Origin: BS750m-G57 sp964392945
GTDB lineage: Bacteria; Planctomycetota; Phycisphaerae; SM23-33
Direction of reading: 5' to 3'
NCBI GenBank assembly: GCA_964392945.1
Contig: CAYMSH010000130.1
Span: 1 to 14,907, forward strand
DNA: 14,907 nt
The notes beneath the pieces were generated by a model. The model saw only the letters and a list, made by a program, of their open reading frames with translations, was not told the origin of the DNA and did no database searches. Positions within the stretch are counted from its first letter, which is position 1. The number at the start of each line of letters is the position of its first letter. Shown in pieces: positions 1-7,954 of the stretch. Both the position numbers and the translations under genes were made by a program.

Positions 1-1
1 G

Positions 2-880
2 CTATACCAGCACGGTCTGCTCGGCGACGTTACTGAAGTTCATTGCGGATTCCCCGGCCCGCACCTCGGTTCGCACTACTTCGCCGCGGCCCCGAAATCA
101 CTGCCGTATCCGGCGGCGAAGGCGCCCAGTGGGATCAACTGGGACCTGTGGATCGGCCCGGCGCCGAAAGCTCCTTACAACAAGGAATACCATCCGCTGA
201 AGTGGCGGTCTTTCTGGGATTACGGCACCGGCATGCTCGGCGACTGGTTCTGCCACATAGGTGACGGCCCGGTTTGGGTCCTGGACCTGTACGACGCCGT
301 GAGCTGCGAGCGGATCGAATGCAACGAGAACATCAAGGGCGTTATCCCCAACAGTTGCGTAGTCAAGTGGGAGTTCGCCAAACGCGGCGACAAGAAGCCG
401 TGCACCATGTACTGGTACGACGGGATCAAGAACGGCGGAACACCGATCAAGAAACCCAAGGACTGGTCATACGGCGGCAGGTGGGACAAGGGAACATTCT
501 TCTTCGGCAGCAAGAACAACGCCTATCTCGACGAACGATCCAACCACCCGCGAATCTCCGACAAGACCGCCATGCTGGAATACAAGGCCCTCAAGAAAGC
601 CGGCAAGGTTCCGGAAAAGTACCCCCGCGTCAAGGGCGGAAGTCCTCACAGGGAATGGGTCAACGGCATCAAGGGCGGTCCCAAGCCCGGTTCGAGCTTT
701 GAGTACTCCGCACGCCTGACCGAAACCTGCCTGCTGGGCGTAATGGCCGAACGGTTCGGCGGAAAGATCGAGTGGGACGCCAAGAACTGCAAGGTCACCA
801 ATCGCAAGGAACTCAACGAGTTTGTCAAAGAACCGGTCCGCAACGGATGGGAAGACTACGGCACGGACCTCTGGAAGTAG
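2..880 (+). CDS. Gfo/Idh/MocA-family oxidoreductase, C-terminal part (5' end outside window)
   Basis: The frame is open from the window edge to TAG at 878-880, giving 292 residues with no start visible. The stretch reads as the substrate-binding alpha/beta C-terminal half of a Gfo/Idh/MocA-type NAD(P)-dependent oxidoreductase. The supporting segment is WDLWIGPAP (codons near 143-169), followed by YHPLKWRSFWDYGTGMLGDWFCHI, split here as YHPLKWRSFW and DYGTGMLGDW; this W-D-W-G-P / W-D-x-G-x-G-x-L-G-D pattern is typical of the planctomycete-expanded subgroup. The Rossmann NAD-binding half and the usual twin-arginine leader would lie upstream and cannot be checked. Members oxidise or reduce sugars, inositols or related alcohols; the substrate here is not determinable. 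The start at 233 within the frame is internal and not a real start. A hairpin terminator follows 43 bases after the stop, so this gene appears to end its transcription unit. Family call is firm; function is general only. Confidence 0.85.
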   Translation, partial: LYQHGLLGDVTEVHCGFPGPHLGSHYFAAAPKSLPYPAAKAPSGINWDLWIGPAPKAPYNKEYHPLKWRSFWDYGTGMLGDWFCHIGDGPVWVLDLYDAVSCERIECNENIKGVIPNSCVVKWEFAKRGDKKPCTMYWYDGIKNGGTPIKKPKDWSYGGRWDKGTFFFGSKNNAYLDERSNHPRISDKTAMLEYKALKKAGKVPEKYPRVKGGSPHREWVNGIKGGPKPGSSFEYSARLTETCLLGVMAERFGGKIEWDAKNCKVTNRKELNEFVKEPVRNGWEDYGTDLWK

Positions 881-923
881 GCCTGTTTGATCGATATCTG
901 AAACCGGCAAGATGAAGCCATTC

Positions 924-960
924 CGGGCTGTGAACTCTGCGACGCAGGGTTTGCAGCCCG
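924..960 (+). terminator. Long hairpin terminator after the Gfo/Idh/MocA gene
   Basis: The arm at 924-941 (CGGGCTGTGAACTCTGCG) pairs with 943-960 over about 16 base pairs around a tiny loop. Three of the pairs are G-U in the + strand RNA and would be A-C mismatches in a - strand transcript, so the fold belongs to rightward transcription. The 3' side is followed by GCTTCGTTT, a broken rather than continuous T-tract. It lies between the stop of the oxidoreductase (880) and the GH20 gene (1067), as expected of an intrinsic terminator. An untranslated regulatory hairpin is the alternative. Confidence 0.6.
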
Positions 961-1004
961 GCTTCGTTTCCGGCCTCGGCGGCGCTGCGATCTGCTGCGG
1001 ATTC

Positions 1005-1013
1005 TGATATACT
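1005..1013 (+). promoter_or_regulatory. Extended -10 promoter element of the GH20 gene
   Basis: TGATATACT at 1005-1013 fits an extended -10 (TGn then TATACT). It sits 53 bases before the GH20 start codon and after the upstream hairpin, so it could start an independent transcript. No good -35 hexamer is seen at the expected distance, which extended -10 promoters can tolerate. Judged by eye only. Confidence 0.4.
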
Positions 1014-1066
1014 TCCGTGCGGCTGGAATCCCCTGGTCAATACGCTGGTAATGAAAGGATGTCGGC

Positions 1067-2656
1067 ATGAAGAAGGTTATCGCAATTCTTGTTATTGCTC
1101 TGGCGTGCAGCAGCGGGGCTTTTGCACAGGCGATTATCCCCAGACCGGAGAAGATCACCGCCGGCGAGGGCAAGTTCACCCTCGGTAGTGCAACGAAGAT
1201 AGTTGTCGGCGCCGGGGCGGACAAGCTGAACTCGGCGGCCGGGCTGCTGGCGGGATATCTCAAGGCGAGCCGCGGGCTGGATCTGTCGATCGCCAAAGAG
1301 GGCGGTTCCAACGCCATCGTCCTGGCGCTGGTCGAAAAGGACCTGGGGCTCGGAAAAGAGGGCTACGTGCTTGAGGTATCGAGCGGCGGGGTCAAGATCA
1401 CCGCCAATAGCGAATCCGGCGTTCTCTACGGCATCCAGTCGCTCCGCCAACTCGCTGGCGCTTCAGCCGAAATCCCGTGCATGACCGTCCGCGACCGGCC
1501 GCGATACGGATGGCGCGGTTTGATGCTGGACGAGTCGCGGCATTTCTTCGGCAAGACCGAAGTGCTCAAGCTCCTGGACCGGATGGCGTATTACAAACTC
1601 AACCGGTTCCACTGGCACTTGACCGATGCGCCCGGATGGCGGATCGAGATCAAGAAGTATCCAAAGCTCACCGGCGTCGGCGCCAGAGGCTGCCATACCG
1701 ACCCCGAGGCGCCCGCAAAATTCTACACCCAGGCCGAGATCAAGCAGGTCGTAAAGTACGCTGGCGACAGGGGGATTACCGTCGTGCCGGAGATCGACAT
1801 GCCCGGCCACGGTTCGGCGGCAAATCGAGCTTACCCCGAACATTCCGGCGGCGGCTCGAAGCGGCTGCCTGATTTCACCTTCAACCCCGGCAAGGAGGCT
1901 ACTTACGCCTACCTTACCGATATTCTGAAAGAGACCGCGGACCTGTTCCCGGGTCCCTGGCTGCACTTCGGCGGCGACGAGGCGCACTACGGCAACGCCA
2001 AGTGGCTGGGCCTCCCCGACGTGCAGGCGCGGATGAAGAAAGAAGGCTACACCACGCTGCTGCAGATCGAGCACTATTTCAATCGTCGTATGGCCGGCGT
2101 GATCTCATCCCTGGGCAAGACGACGATCGGTTGGGACGAAGTCACTAATTCCGGCGTCAAGCCGTCTGAGGCGATCGTAATGTGGTGGCGTCACAACAAG
2201 CCCGAGGCGCTCGACAGCGCGCTGAAGAAGGGATTCGGCGTGATTCTGTGTCCGCGAGTGCCGTGCTACTTCGACTTCGTGCAGCACAGTTCGCACAAGT
2301 CCGGGCGGCGATGGCGCGGCAAGTTCAGCGATCTGCCCGGGGTCCACGCATTCCCCGAGGGCCTGATCGACAAGTACGACGCCAAGACCCAAAAGCAGAT
2401 CATGGGCATCCAGACCTGCGTCTGGACCGAGAAGATCAAGAAAGTAAAACGGTTGGAGTTCATGACCTTCCCGCGACTGGCCGCCCTGGGCGAAGCGGCC
2501 TGGACGCAGAAGGCCAACAAGGACTACCCCGACTTCCAGAAACGCCTGAAAACGCACCTGAAGCAATACGACAAGTGGGGGATATGCTACTTTGATCCCT
2601 TCGCCCCGTCGTCGGTCAAAGAGCCGATCGGAGCGACGAGAAAGAAAGCAAAATAA
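1067..2656 (+). CDS. Secreted family GH20 beta-N-acetylhexosaminidase
   Basis: A 529-residue protein with a clear Sec signal peptide (hydrophobic core 4-14, AFAQ cleavage region near 18-21). Residues about 22-140 form the GH20b alpha/beta domain that precedes the catalytic barrel in this family. The barrel starts near YGWRGLMLDESRHF (147-160). Hallmarks are FHWHLTDAPGWRIEIKKYPKL (181-201), split as HWHLTDAPGW and RIEIKKYP, PEIDMPGH (241-248) and HFGGDE (300-305). D304 and E305 are the expected Asp/Glu pair for substrate-assisted catalysis. Enzymes of this family release terminal N-acetylglucosamine or N-acetylgalactosamine from glycans outside the cytoplasm. Length is normal for the family. 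The start is supported by AAAGGA at 1054-1059, seven bases before ATG. It converges on the FGE-like gene with 26 bases between the stops. Exact glycan substrate cannot be read. Confidence 0.93.
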   Translation: MKKVIAILVIALACSSGAFAQAIIPRPEKITAGEGKFTLGSATKIVVGAGADKLNSAAGLLAGYLKASRGLDLSIAKEGGSNAIVLALVEKDLGLGKEGYVLEVSSGGVKITANSESGVLYGIQSLRQLAGASAEIPCMTVRDRPRYGWRGLMLDESRHFFGKTEVLKLLDRMAYYKLNRFHWHLTDAPGWRIEIKKYPKLTGVGARGCHTDPEAPAKFYTQAEIKQVVKYAGDRGITVVPEIDMPGHGSAANRAYPEHSGGGSKRLPDFTFNPGKEATYAYLTDILKETADLFPGPWLHFGGDEAHYGNAKWLGLPDVQARMKKEGYTTLLQIEHYFNRRMAGVISSLGKTTIGWDEVTNSGVKPSEAIVMWWRHNKPEALDSALKKGFGVILCPRVPCYFDFVQHSSHKSGRRWRGKFSDLPGVHAFPEGLIDKYDAKTQKQIMGIQTCVWTEKIKKVKRLEFMTFPRLAALGEAAWTQKANKDYPDFQKRLKTHLKQYDKWGICYFDPFAPSSVKEPIGATRKKAK

Positions 2657-2682
2657 CGCTCCGCCCGGCCGCCTGGATTCGA

Positions 2683-3702
2683 CTACTTCTTCTTTTTCGG
2701 ATCTGCCGGAGGCTCTGTCTCAAGGGAGCATATCACGCGGAAGCCGATGGCCTCGGATGATGCTCCGGAGTGCATTCCATGGCGGAACGCCGAGCGGCAG
2801 GCGCCGGGGTAGCTGCGCCACGAACCGCCTCGTAGAACGCGCTCGTTGCCTTTTTTCTCCGGTCCCGTCGGATCGGTTTGGTCTTCGTCGCTGTACTTGG
2901 CGTAGGTGTCGGAGCACCACTCGCTTACGTTACCGTGCATCTCGTAGAGTCCCCAGGCGTTCGGCGGCAGGCTTCCTGCGGCCACGGTTTTGGCGCGATT
3001 CTCGCCTTTCTTGCCGCCTGCGTAGGTGTAGTGTCCGTGGTAGTTTGCTTTGTCTGTAGATGCCGCCGGCCCGAAGGAAAACGCTGTTTTCGTACCGGCG
3101 CGGCAGGCGTATTCCCACTGGGCCTCGCTCGGCAGCGAGTAGGTGCGTTTTTCCTTCTGGCTGAGTTTCTTGCAGAACGCTTCAGCCGTCGTGGACGATA
3201 TCTTCACCGCCGGATGGTCAGGCGGCTTGACTTCCGTCGGGGCGGTCGGGACCTTGGCGGGCTTCTTGGGCCTGTTGTCTTTCGGCTTCTTGGTCAGCGT
3301 TTCGTAAGAGGCGTTCGTCACTTCGTGGATCGACATGTAAAACGCCTTGGTCAGCGTGACTTTGTGCTGCGGATGCTCATCTACAAACCATCCGGGCGCG
3401 GCGTTGGGCATGGCGCAGTTGGCAGCGACTTTAGTCGTGGTCTGGGCTGATCCCATCATGAACTGACCCGGCGGGATCAGCACGAAACGCATCCCGACGG
3501 AGTTTTCAAACGCGACAGGCACGCCGAGTTTTTTGGCGGCCGCGGTCTGGGCCGGCGAAACCTTGGCCCACGTTGACGGATCGACTTTTGGTTTGGCTGG
3601 CGTCGCCGGCTTGTCGGCGTCTTTGGATAAAGACGTCGGAACGTAAACGATCAGCGAGATAGTCGCCGCCAGGAGTAGTGCCGTTGCGTGTTTGAACCAC
3701 AT
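2683..3702 (-). CDS. Exported FGE-sulfatase (SUMF1/EgtB/PvdO fold) domain protein
   Basis: A 339-residue protein with a signal peptide or N-terminal anchor (residues 1-26, core ALLLAATISLIVYV), a Lys/Pro/Ala-rich linker to about 58, and one FGE-sulfatase domain from about 64 to 325. Landmarks are GMRFVLIPPGQFMMGS (70-85), DEHPQHKVTLTKAFYM (108-123), EVTNASYE (127-134), LPSEAQWEYACRAG (190-203), NAWGLYEMHGNVSEWCSD (248-265), RGGSW (291-295) and the closing IGFRVI (319-324). A Pro/Lys-rich insertion occupies about 139-163. Canonical formylglycine-generating enzymes carry two catalytic cysteines five residues apart after GGS; here the second is present (C302) but the first position is Ser297. 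It may therefore be a paralogue rather than the sulfatase activator. The start at 3702 is chosen because AAGGA (3713-3717, minus strand) precedes it and the hydrophobic leader begins there; a start at 3795 would bury the leader. Divergent from the haem-motif protein gene. Confidence 0.85.
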   Translation of the reverse strand: MWFKHATALLLAATISLIVYVPTSLSKDADKPATPAKPKVDPSTWAKVSPAQTAAAKKLGVPVAFENSVGMRFVLIPPGQFMMGSAQTTTKVAANCAMPNAAPGWFVDEHPQHKVTLTKAFYMSIHEVTNASYETLTKKPKDNRPKKPAKVPTAPTEVKPPDHPAVKISSTTAEAFCKKLSQKEKRTYSLPSEAQWEYACRAGTKTAFSFGPAASTDKANYHGHYTYAGGKKGENRAKTVAAGSLPPNAWGLYEMHGNVSEWCSDTYAKYSDEDQTDPTGPEKKGNERVLRGGSWRSYPGACRSAFRHGMHSGASSEAIGFRVICSLETEPPADPKKKK

Positions 3703-3766
3703 ACGCTTGTATTCCTTTTGATCAAGATGTCCCAATAACCCGGCCCTGCGATCGCCGCAGATTACT

Positions 3767-3795
3767 ATAATGAATCTACCGGTTTCACCGTTCAA
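3767..3795 (-). promoter_or_regulatory. Putative promoter of the FGE-domain gene
   Basis: On the minus strand TTGAAC (3795-3790) is followed after 17 bases by CATTAT (3772-3767), with TATAGT overlapping at 3769-3764 as an alternative -10. This lies about 65 bases before the start codon at 3702. The 236-base divergent gap also carries the promoter of the opposite gene. Assigned by eye. Confidence 0.4.
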
Positions 3796-3840
3796 GTCAA
3801 GTCGCTATCCGGCGAGTGTTGCATGTTGTTATTCCCGTGT

Positions 3841-3869
3841 TTGGCTCCAGGGGCGGGATCGTATACAAT
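3841..3869 (+). promoter_or_regulatory. Putative promoter of the HZS-alpha-like gene
   Basis: TTGGCT (3841-3846), a 17-base spacer, then TACAAT (3864-3869) resembles a sigma-70-type promoter, 70 bases before the ATG at 3939. The two divergent promoter candidates in this gap are only about 45 bases apart, so shared control is possible. Assigned by eye. Confidence 0.5.
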
Positions 3870-3938
3870 CTTTTCCGGCGTCCGGCGTGATATTCGGCGG
3901 CGTCGCAATTTGACAATGTCGATTGAAAGGAATCGAAC

Positions 3939-6428
3939 ATGAAGCAGCTTCTGCTGGTATGTGCGTTGGCCTTGTGCGTGGCGACTCCGGTGATCGGAGA
4001 AGTTGTCCAGTTGACGCCGAAGGCGGCCTGGGGGGCCGAATGGTCCGAACTGGTCGGCCAGATAGCCAAAGGGCCCACTGCCGGGCGATTCAAAGACGAA
4101 GCCCTCGATCCCCAATCGCTGATTCTCGCTGGCGACAAGGACCCGCTCGATATCGTGCTGCGAAGAACAAACGCTCTCCTGCTGCACTACAAGCGGGAGC
4201 GGAAACTGTCGGCCGCCAGGGTAAGATCGTTCCAGGAGCAATGGGACGCGCTGTCTACGAAAGCCAAAGCGACGGATGTGTCCAAAGCCGACGGGCGCAG
4301 GGAGATTTACAACCAGGTCTGCGCGCTGCGCCGCGATGCTGCTTTCGCCAATCCGCTGATGAATTTCGACAGCGTTGTCTGCATGCTCGAGCCGTTTGTC
4401 AGGCATCGTATCGTCGAAGGCGGCCGGCCGTTCGGATACAAGCCCGGCGGCGGTTTGATTGTCGTCTCCGACATCAAGTCCAAGCCCACGGTCAGCAAAC
4501 CGCTGGCCGACAAGGCGGTTTCGTCCGGTCCCTGGAAAGGTAAGAAACTGAACCAGAAATTCGCGGGCCTGGAACTCGATTACGACGCCAAACAGATTCT
4601 GTTCACCGCCACGACGGACAAAGACCTGTGGCGAATCTTCAAGTACGATCTGGGCTCGAAGAAGCTCGACCAGCTCACAAGCGGAGTTGACGATGATTTC
4701 GACCCGTGCTTCCTGCCTTCGGGCCGGATCGCGTTTGTCTCGACCCGCGTTGGCGGGATCGGCCGCTGCCTGCTGCGTACCCAATCGCTGACCTACACGC
4801 TCTATTCAATGAAGCCCGACGGGTCGGACATCATCCCGCTGAGCTACCACGAGACAAACGAATGGCAGCCCAGCGTCAACAATCGCGGCATGATCGTCTA
4901 CACGCGATGGGACTACCTCGATCGCGACTGGAGCACGGCGCATCATCACTGGCAGTGCTACCCCGACGGGACCGACCCGCGAAGCTACCACGGAAACTAC
5001 CCGCTGCCTCACTCGGCGATGCCCGCAGACGTTAAGCCCAGCCAGTACGGCAAGAAAGACAAACGCCTCGTGCACGGGCGATACCTCAGGCCCGACGTTG
5101 AAATCGCCTACCGCGCCATTCCCGGCGCCGTGTCGAAGTACACAGCGGCCGCCGTCGGGCACCACATGGGCTTCTCCGGCAGCCTGATCCTGGTTGACAC
5201 CAACATCCCCGACGACAACAAGATGGCCCAAGTCAAGCGCATAACCCCGCTCTACAAGTTCCCGGAAGTCGAACGCCGCGCCGATCGCGCCTACGGAACG
5301 CCCTGGCCGCTGAGCGAAAACTTCTACCTCTGCAATTTCAGGACGGGCCTCTACCTGCTGGACCGGTACGGGAATCGCGAAGTGATCTACGATCCGAAAG
5401 GCGAGCTCCTGGTAAGGGATCCCTTCCCGCTGCGAGCGAGGAAGAGACCGCCGATCCTCCCGGTCAAAACGTGGGACGGCGAGCGTGCGTCGCGGCCGGA
5501 CCATCGCCGCGCGACGATCAGCGTCATGAACGTTTACGAAGGCGACATGCCGCTGCCAAAGGGCGTCAAGGTCAAGTCGATGCGGATAGTCCAGGTCCTG
5601 CCCCAACTGCTGACGAAGATCAACCGCGCCAAAACAAAACTGATCAGCTACGCCGACGAATCGGTGGGGCGAATACCGCTGGGCGTGGTCCCGGTCGAGA
5701 AAGACGGCAGCGTGTTTTGCGAGGCTCCGGTCGGCAAGCCGATCTACTTCCAACTGCTGGACGAAAAGGGATTCGCCGTCCAGTCGATGCGATCGGTGAC
5801 TTACGTGCACCCCGGCGAACAGATGCGATGCGTCGGCTGCCACGAGGACAAATGGAAATCGCCGGCCAACATCGCCCGCCCGATCGCCCTCGGCCGCGGA
5901 CCGTCAAAGATCACCCAGGAAGTATCAAGCGGCGCGGTCCCGCTGAACTTCCTGCGACTGGTCAAGCGCCCGGTATTCGACAAGAAATGCGTAGCCTGCC
6001 ACAAGAAGCACGCCGACAAGAAGGCGCCCGACATGTCGTACGCCTCGCTGGCCCGGCCCGATCTGCTGTTCACGCTGCACGGGACGCACTTCCAGTTCCG
6101 AGGCGGCGATCAGTGCCTGCATTGCCTCGGCATTGGCGGTTCGCGCACCACGCCGGGCAGGTTCGGGGCCCAGGCGTCGGGATTCATGGCGTCACTGAAA
6201 AAGAAGTATCACAAGGATGTCAAACTGACGGCCGACGAACTGCGCAGGATCACCTTGTGGCTGGACCTGAACGCAAACGAAATCTGCTGGATCAGCGACG
6301 ATGCGGAAGTTGTCAACGCACAGAAGCGCGGCGAGATCGTCTGGCCGCCGCGAAGGTTCGTAGATCCGCATAACATCACGGCCGTTGAGACCCGCCGCCC
6401 GCTTCAAGTCAGCACGCCGCGAAACTAA
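3939..6428 (+). CDS. Exported hydrazine-synthase-alpha-like protein with c-type haem motifs
   Basis: An 829-residue protein with a Sec signal peptide (1-20). Residues about 205-345 contain TolB/PD40-like propeller repeats such as LWRIFKYDLGSKKLDQL (230-246), DFDPCFLPSGRIAFVSTR (253-270) and the LYSMKPDGSD segment (288-297). The C-terminal quarter carries two CxxCH haem-attachment motifs, CVGCH (631-635) and CVACH (684-688), and a third pair CLHC (726-729) followed by Leu instead of His. The end contains TTPGRFGAQ (737-745) and VKLTADELRRITLWLDLNAN (761-780), a tail typical of the planctomycete proteins annotated with the hydrazine synthase alpha subunit middle domain. These are common outside anammox bacteria, so anammox metabolism should not be inferred. 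A periplasmic redox or ligand-binding role fits the leader and haem sites; the substrate is unknown. AAAGGA at 3926-3931 precedes the ATG by seven bases. It ends 21 bases from the stop of the convergent GH43-like gene. Confidence 0.8.
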   Translation: MKQLLLVCALALCVATPVIGEVVQLTPKAAWGAEWSELVGQIAKGPTAGRFKDEALDPQSLILAGDKDPLDIVLRRTNALLLHYKRERKLSAARVRSFQEQWDALSTKAKATDVSKADGRREIYNQVCALRRDAAFANPLMNFDSVVCMLEPFVRHRIVEGGRPFGYKPGGGLIVVSDIKSKPTVSKPLADKAVSSGPWKGKKLNQKFAGLELDYDAKQILFTATTDKDLWRIFKYDLGSKKLDQLTSGVDDDFDPCFLPSGRIAFVSTRVGGIGRCLLRTQSLTYTLYSMKPDGSDIIPLSYHETNEWQPSVNNRGMIVYTRWDYLDRDWSTAHHHWQCYPDGTDPRSYHGNYPLPHSAMPADVKPSQYGKKDKRLVHGRYLRPDVEIAYRAIPGAVSKYTAAAVGHHMGFSGSLILVDTNIPDDNKMAQVKRITPLYKFPEVERRADRAYGTPWPLSENFYLCNFRTGLYLLDRYGNREVIYDPKGELLVRDPFPLRARKRPPILPVKTWDGERASRPDHRRATISVMNVYEGDMPLPKGVKVKSMRIVQVLPQLLTKINRAKTKLISYADESVGRIPLGVVPVEKDGSVFCEAPVGKPIYFQLLDEKGFAVQSMRSVTYVHPGEQMRCVGCHEDKWKSPANIARPIALGRGPSKITQEVSSGAVPLNFLRLVKRPVFDKKCVACHKKHADKKAPDMSYASLARPDLLFTLHGTHFQFRGGDQCLHCLGIGGSRTTPGRFGAQASGFMASLKKKYHKDVKLTADELRRITLWLDLNANEICWISDDAEVVNAQKRGEIVWPPRRFVDPHNITAVETRRPLQVSTPRN

Positions 6429-6449
6429 CTGCGCGATCCGATCGACTTG

Positions 6450-7739
6450 TTACTTATCGCCGCCGTTCTTGTCGGCCGATTTTGGCGAGAGCTGGATGGT
6501 TGCGTGCATCTTGCCGGTGAACTTGCCCGACAGCTTGCCGTCTTTCAGGACCAGGCGGATCTTGTCCTTTTCGAACACCATATTCCCGCCTTTGGACTTC
6601 CCGTCGATAGTCCACTGGTCGTCTGTTTTTCCGTGATTCACGATCAGGTGAAGTTTGTCGCCGGCAAGCAACGCCCTGGCGTGGCAGGACCCGCAGCGGG
6701 GGCGGGGTTTCATGACGATGCGATCCTTGATCTTGCTATCGTAAACGGCGTAGGGATCCCACACGCCGACGAACGCGATCGCCCCTTCGGCCTGCAGGAG
6801 CTTGTCAAGCACGTCGCTTGAGACGGTAAGGACCGTTCCGTGCCTCATGCCCTTTGGAACCTCGAGCTTGTCGCTGACGTTCTCCCAGGTCTTGAAGTCT
6901 TTCGTCCGCATGGCGCCGTAGCGGTGTTTCCTGTAGGCGTCGTAGTACACGTAGCAGAATTCTCCGATCTGCAGGCACGTGGGACCCTCGACCCAGAGGC
7001 CTTTCGGCGAGAACGGCTCAGACGGTTTGCTCCACGGACCGGTGACTTTGTCGCTGGTCGACACGCGGAGGTTCTTGCCGGATTTCCTCTCATCCTTGAG
7101 TATCATCACGTACTTGCCGCCGCTGGGAATGATCGTAGAGTCGATCACATTGAAGCCCGGTTCGAGGAAGCTCCGGGTCTTTTCGTACTTCTTGAAATCC
7201 TTCGTCGTCGTGCAGTACATGCGATGCCCGGTGATCTTCTCCGGCCCGTCGGCCAGTTTGCCGATGGTTGTCGCCCAGTAGATGACATACTGCTTGCCAT
7301 GCGGGTCCCAGGTGATTTCCGGCGCCCAGCAGTTGCGGGCCGTGGCTTCGTGGCCCATGACCGGAACGAATTTCTGCTCGGTCCAGTTGATGAGATCCTT
7401 CGAGTGGGCCACGCCGATTCCCTTGTCGCGCCAGCTCGAGGTCCAGACCATGTGGAACATGCCGTCGGGTCCTTGAATGATGCACGGATCGCGCATGAGC
7501 TTGCCGCCGACTTTCGGCTTGAGGAACGTCTTGTCGCCGTTCAACGCGGTCCATTTCAGCCCGTCGCGGCTGTAGGCCAGGTGCAGACCGTCCTGGCCGT
7601 TGTCCCTGAACGAAGTGAAAATGTAGACGTCGGTGGATTTCTTCTTCGGTTCCTTCGACGCCTTCGACTCACCCGGAGCCGACAGGATGCATCCCAGCAC
7701 AAAGATTGACAAGATCACTGCCGATACTGTTTTGATCAT
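6450..7739 (-). CDS. GH43-type five-bladed beta-propeller glycosidase, probable lipoprotein
   Basis: A 429-residue protein. The leader MIKTVSAVILSIFVLGC fits a type II signal with Cys17 as lipid attachment site. Residues about 37-310 follow the GH43/GH32-like propeller: FTSFRDNGQDGLHLAYSRDG (41-60), MRDPCII (82-88), WAPEITWDP (138-146), NVIDSTIIPSGGKYV (197-211) and WVEGPTC (249-255). D84, D200 and E251 are the likely general base, pKa modulator and general acid by position. Family members remove arabinose, xylose, galactose or fructose side units; the sugar cannot be told here. The extra tail (about 313-429) is not part of the propeller and contains CGSCH (349-353). The start at 7739 is preferred because GGAG lies seven bases upstream on the minus strand and the lipobox follows; the frame stays open to 7994, but that extension would bury the leader. 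It is divergent from the LVIVD pair. Confidence 0.85.
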   Translation of the reverse strand: MIKTVSAVILSIFVLGCILSAPGESKASKEPKKKSTDVYIFTSFRDNGQDGLHLAYSRDGLKWTALNGDKTFLKPKVGGKLMRDPCIIQGPDGMFHMVWTSSWRDKGIGVAHSKDLINWTEQKFVPVMGHEATARNCWAPEITWDPHGKQYVIYWATTIGKLADGPEKITGHRMYCTTTKDFKKYEKTRSFLEPGFNVIDSTIIPSGGKYVMILKDERKSGKNLRVSTSDKVTGPWSKPSEPFSPKGLWVEGPTCLQIGEFCYVYYDAYRKHRYGAMRTKDFKTWENVSDKLEVPKGMRHGTVLTVSSDVLDKLLQAEGAIAFVGVWDPYAVYDSKIKDRIVMKPRPRCGSCHARALLAGDKLHLIVNHGKTDDQWTIDGKSKGGNMVFEKDKIRLVLKDGKLSGKFTGKMHATIQLSPKSADKNGGDK

Positions 7740-7784
7740 TCCATTTCTCCGTTCAACCCGCTCTTGGCCGTCTTGCTTCAGCAC

Positions 7785-7815
7785 ATAATAGAACATCGCC
7801 GGCCAGCAGAAACAA
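7785..7815 (-). promoter_or_regulatory. Possible promoter of the GH43-like gene
   Basis: On the minus strand TTGTTT (7815-7810) and TATTAT (7790-7785) are separated by 19 bases, about 46 bases before the start codon at 7739. Spacing is longer than ideal. The rest of the 215-base divergent gap holds an A/T-rich ACTATATACC at about 7908-7917 that may serve the LVIVD genes on the other strand. Confidence 0.3.
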
Positions 7816-7954
7816 ACAGTTTCCGCAAAATGATGTGGGTTGACCTCGGGAGAGGAATAAAAAGCGTGTCCGCCTTGAAAGAATTCTGCGCAAACACTCC
7901 GCCTGTGACTATATACCTGTAAACACAAACCGATTGTTTCTTCAGGAGCATCAT

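Noticed and set aside
1463..2074. 203-codon open frame antisense to the GH20 gene
   Set aside because: Falls over the GH20 catalytic barrel and reads as reverse-frame noise in high-GC DNA.
3792..4784. 330-codon open frame on the minus strand opposite the HZS-alpha-like gene
   Set aside because: It overlaps a well-supported gene with signal peptide, SD and haem motifs; its composition is that of an antisense GC-rich shadow with no domain of its own.
4806..5843. 345-codon open frame on the minus strand
   Set aside because: Antisense shadow of the same gene; no SD, leader or recognisable motif.
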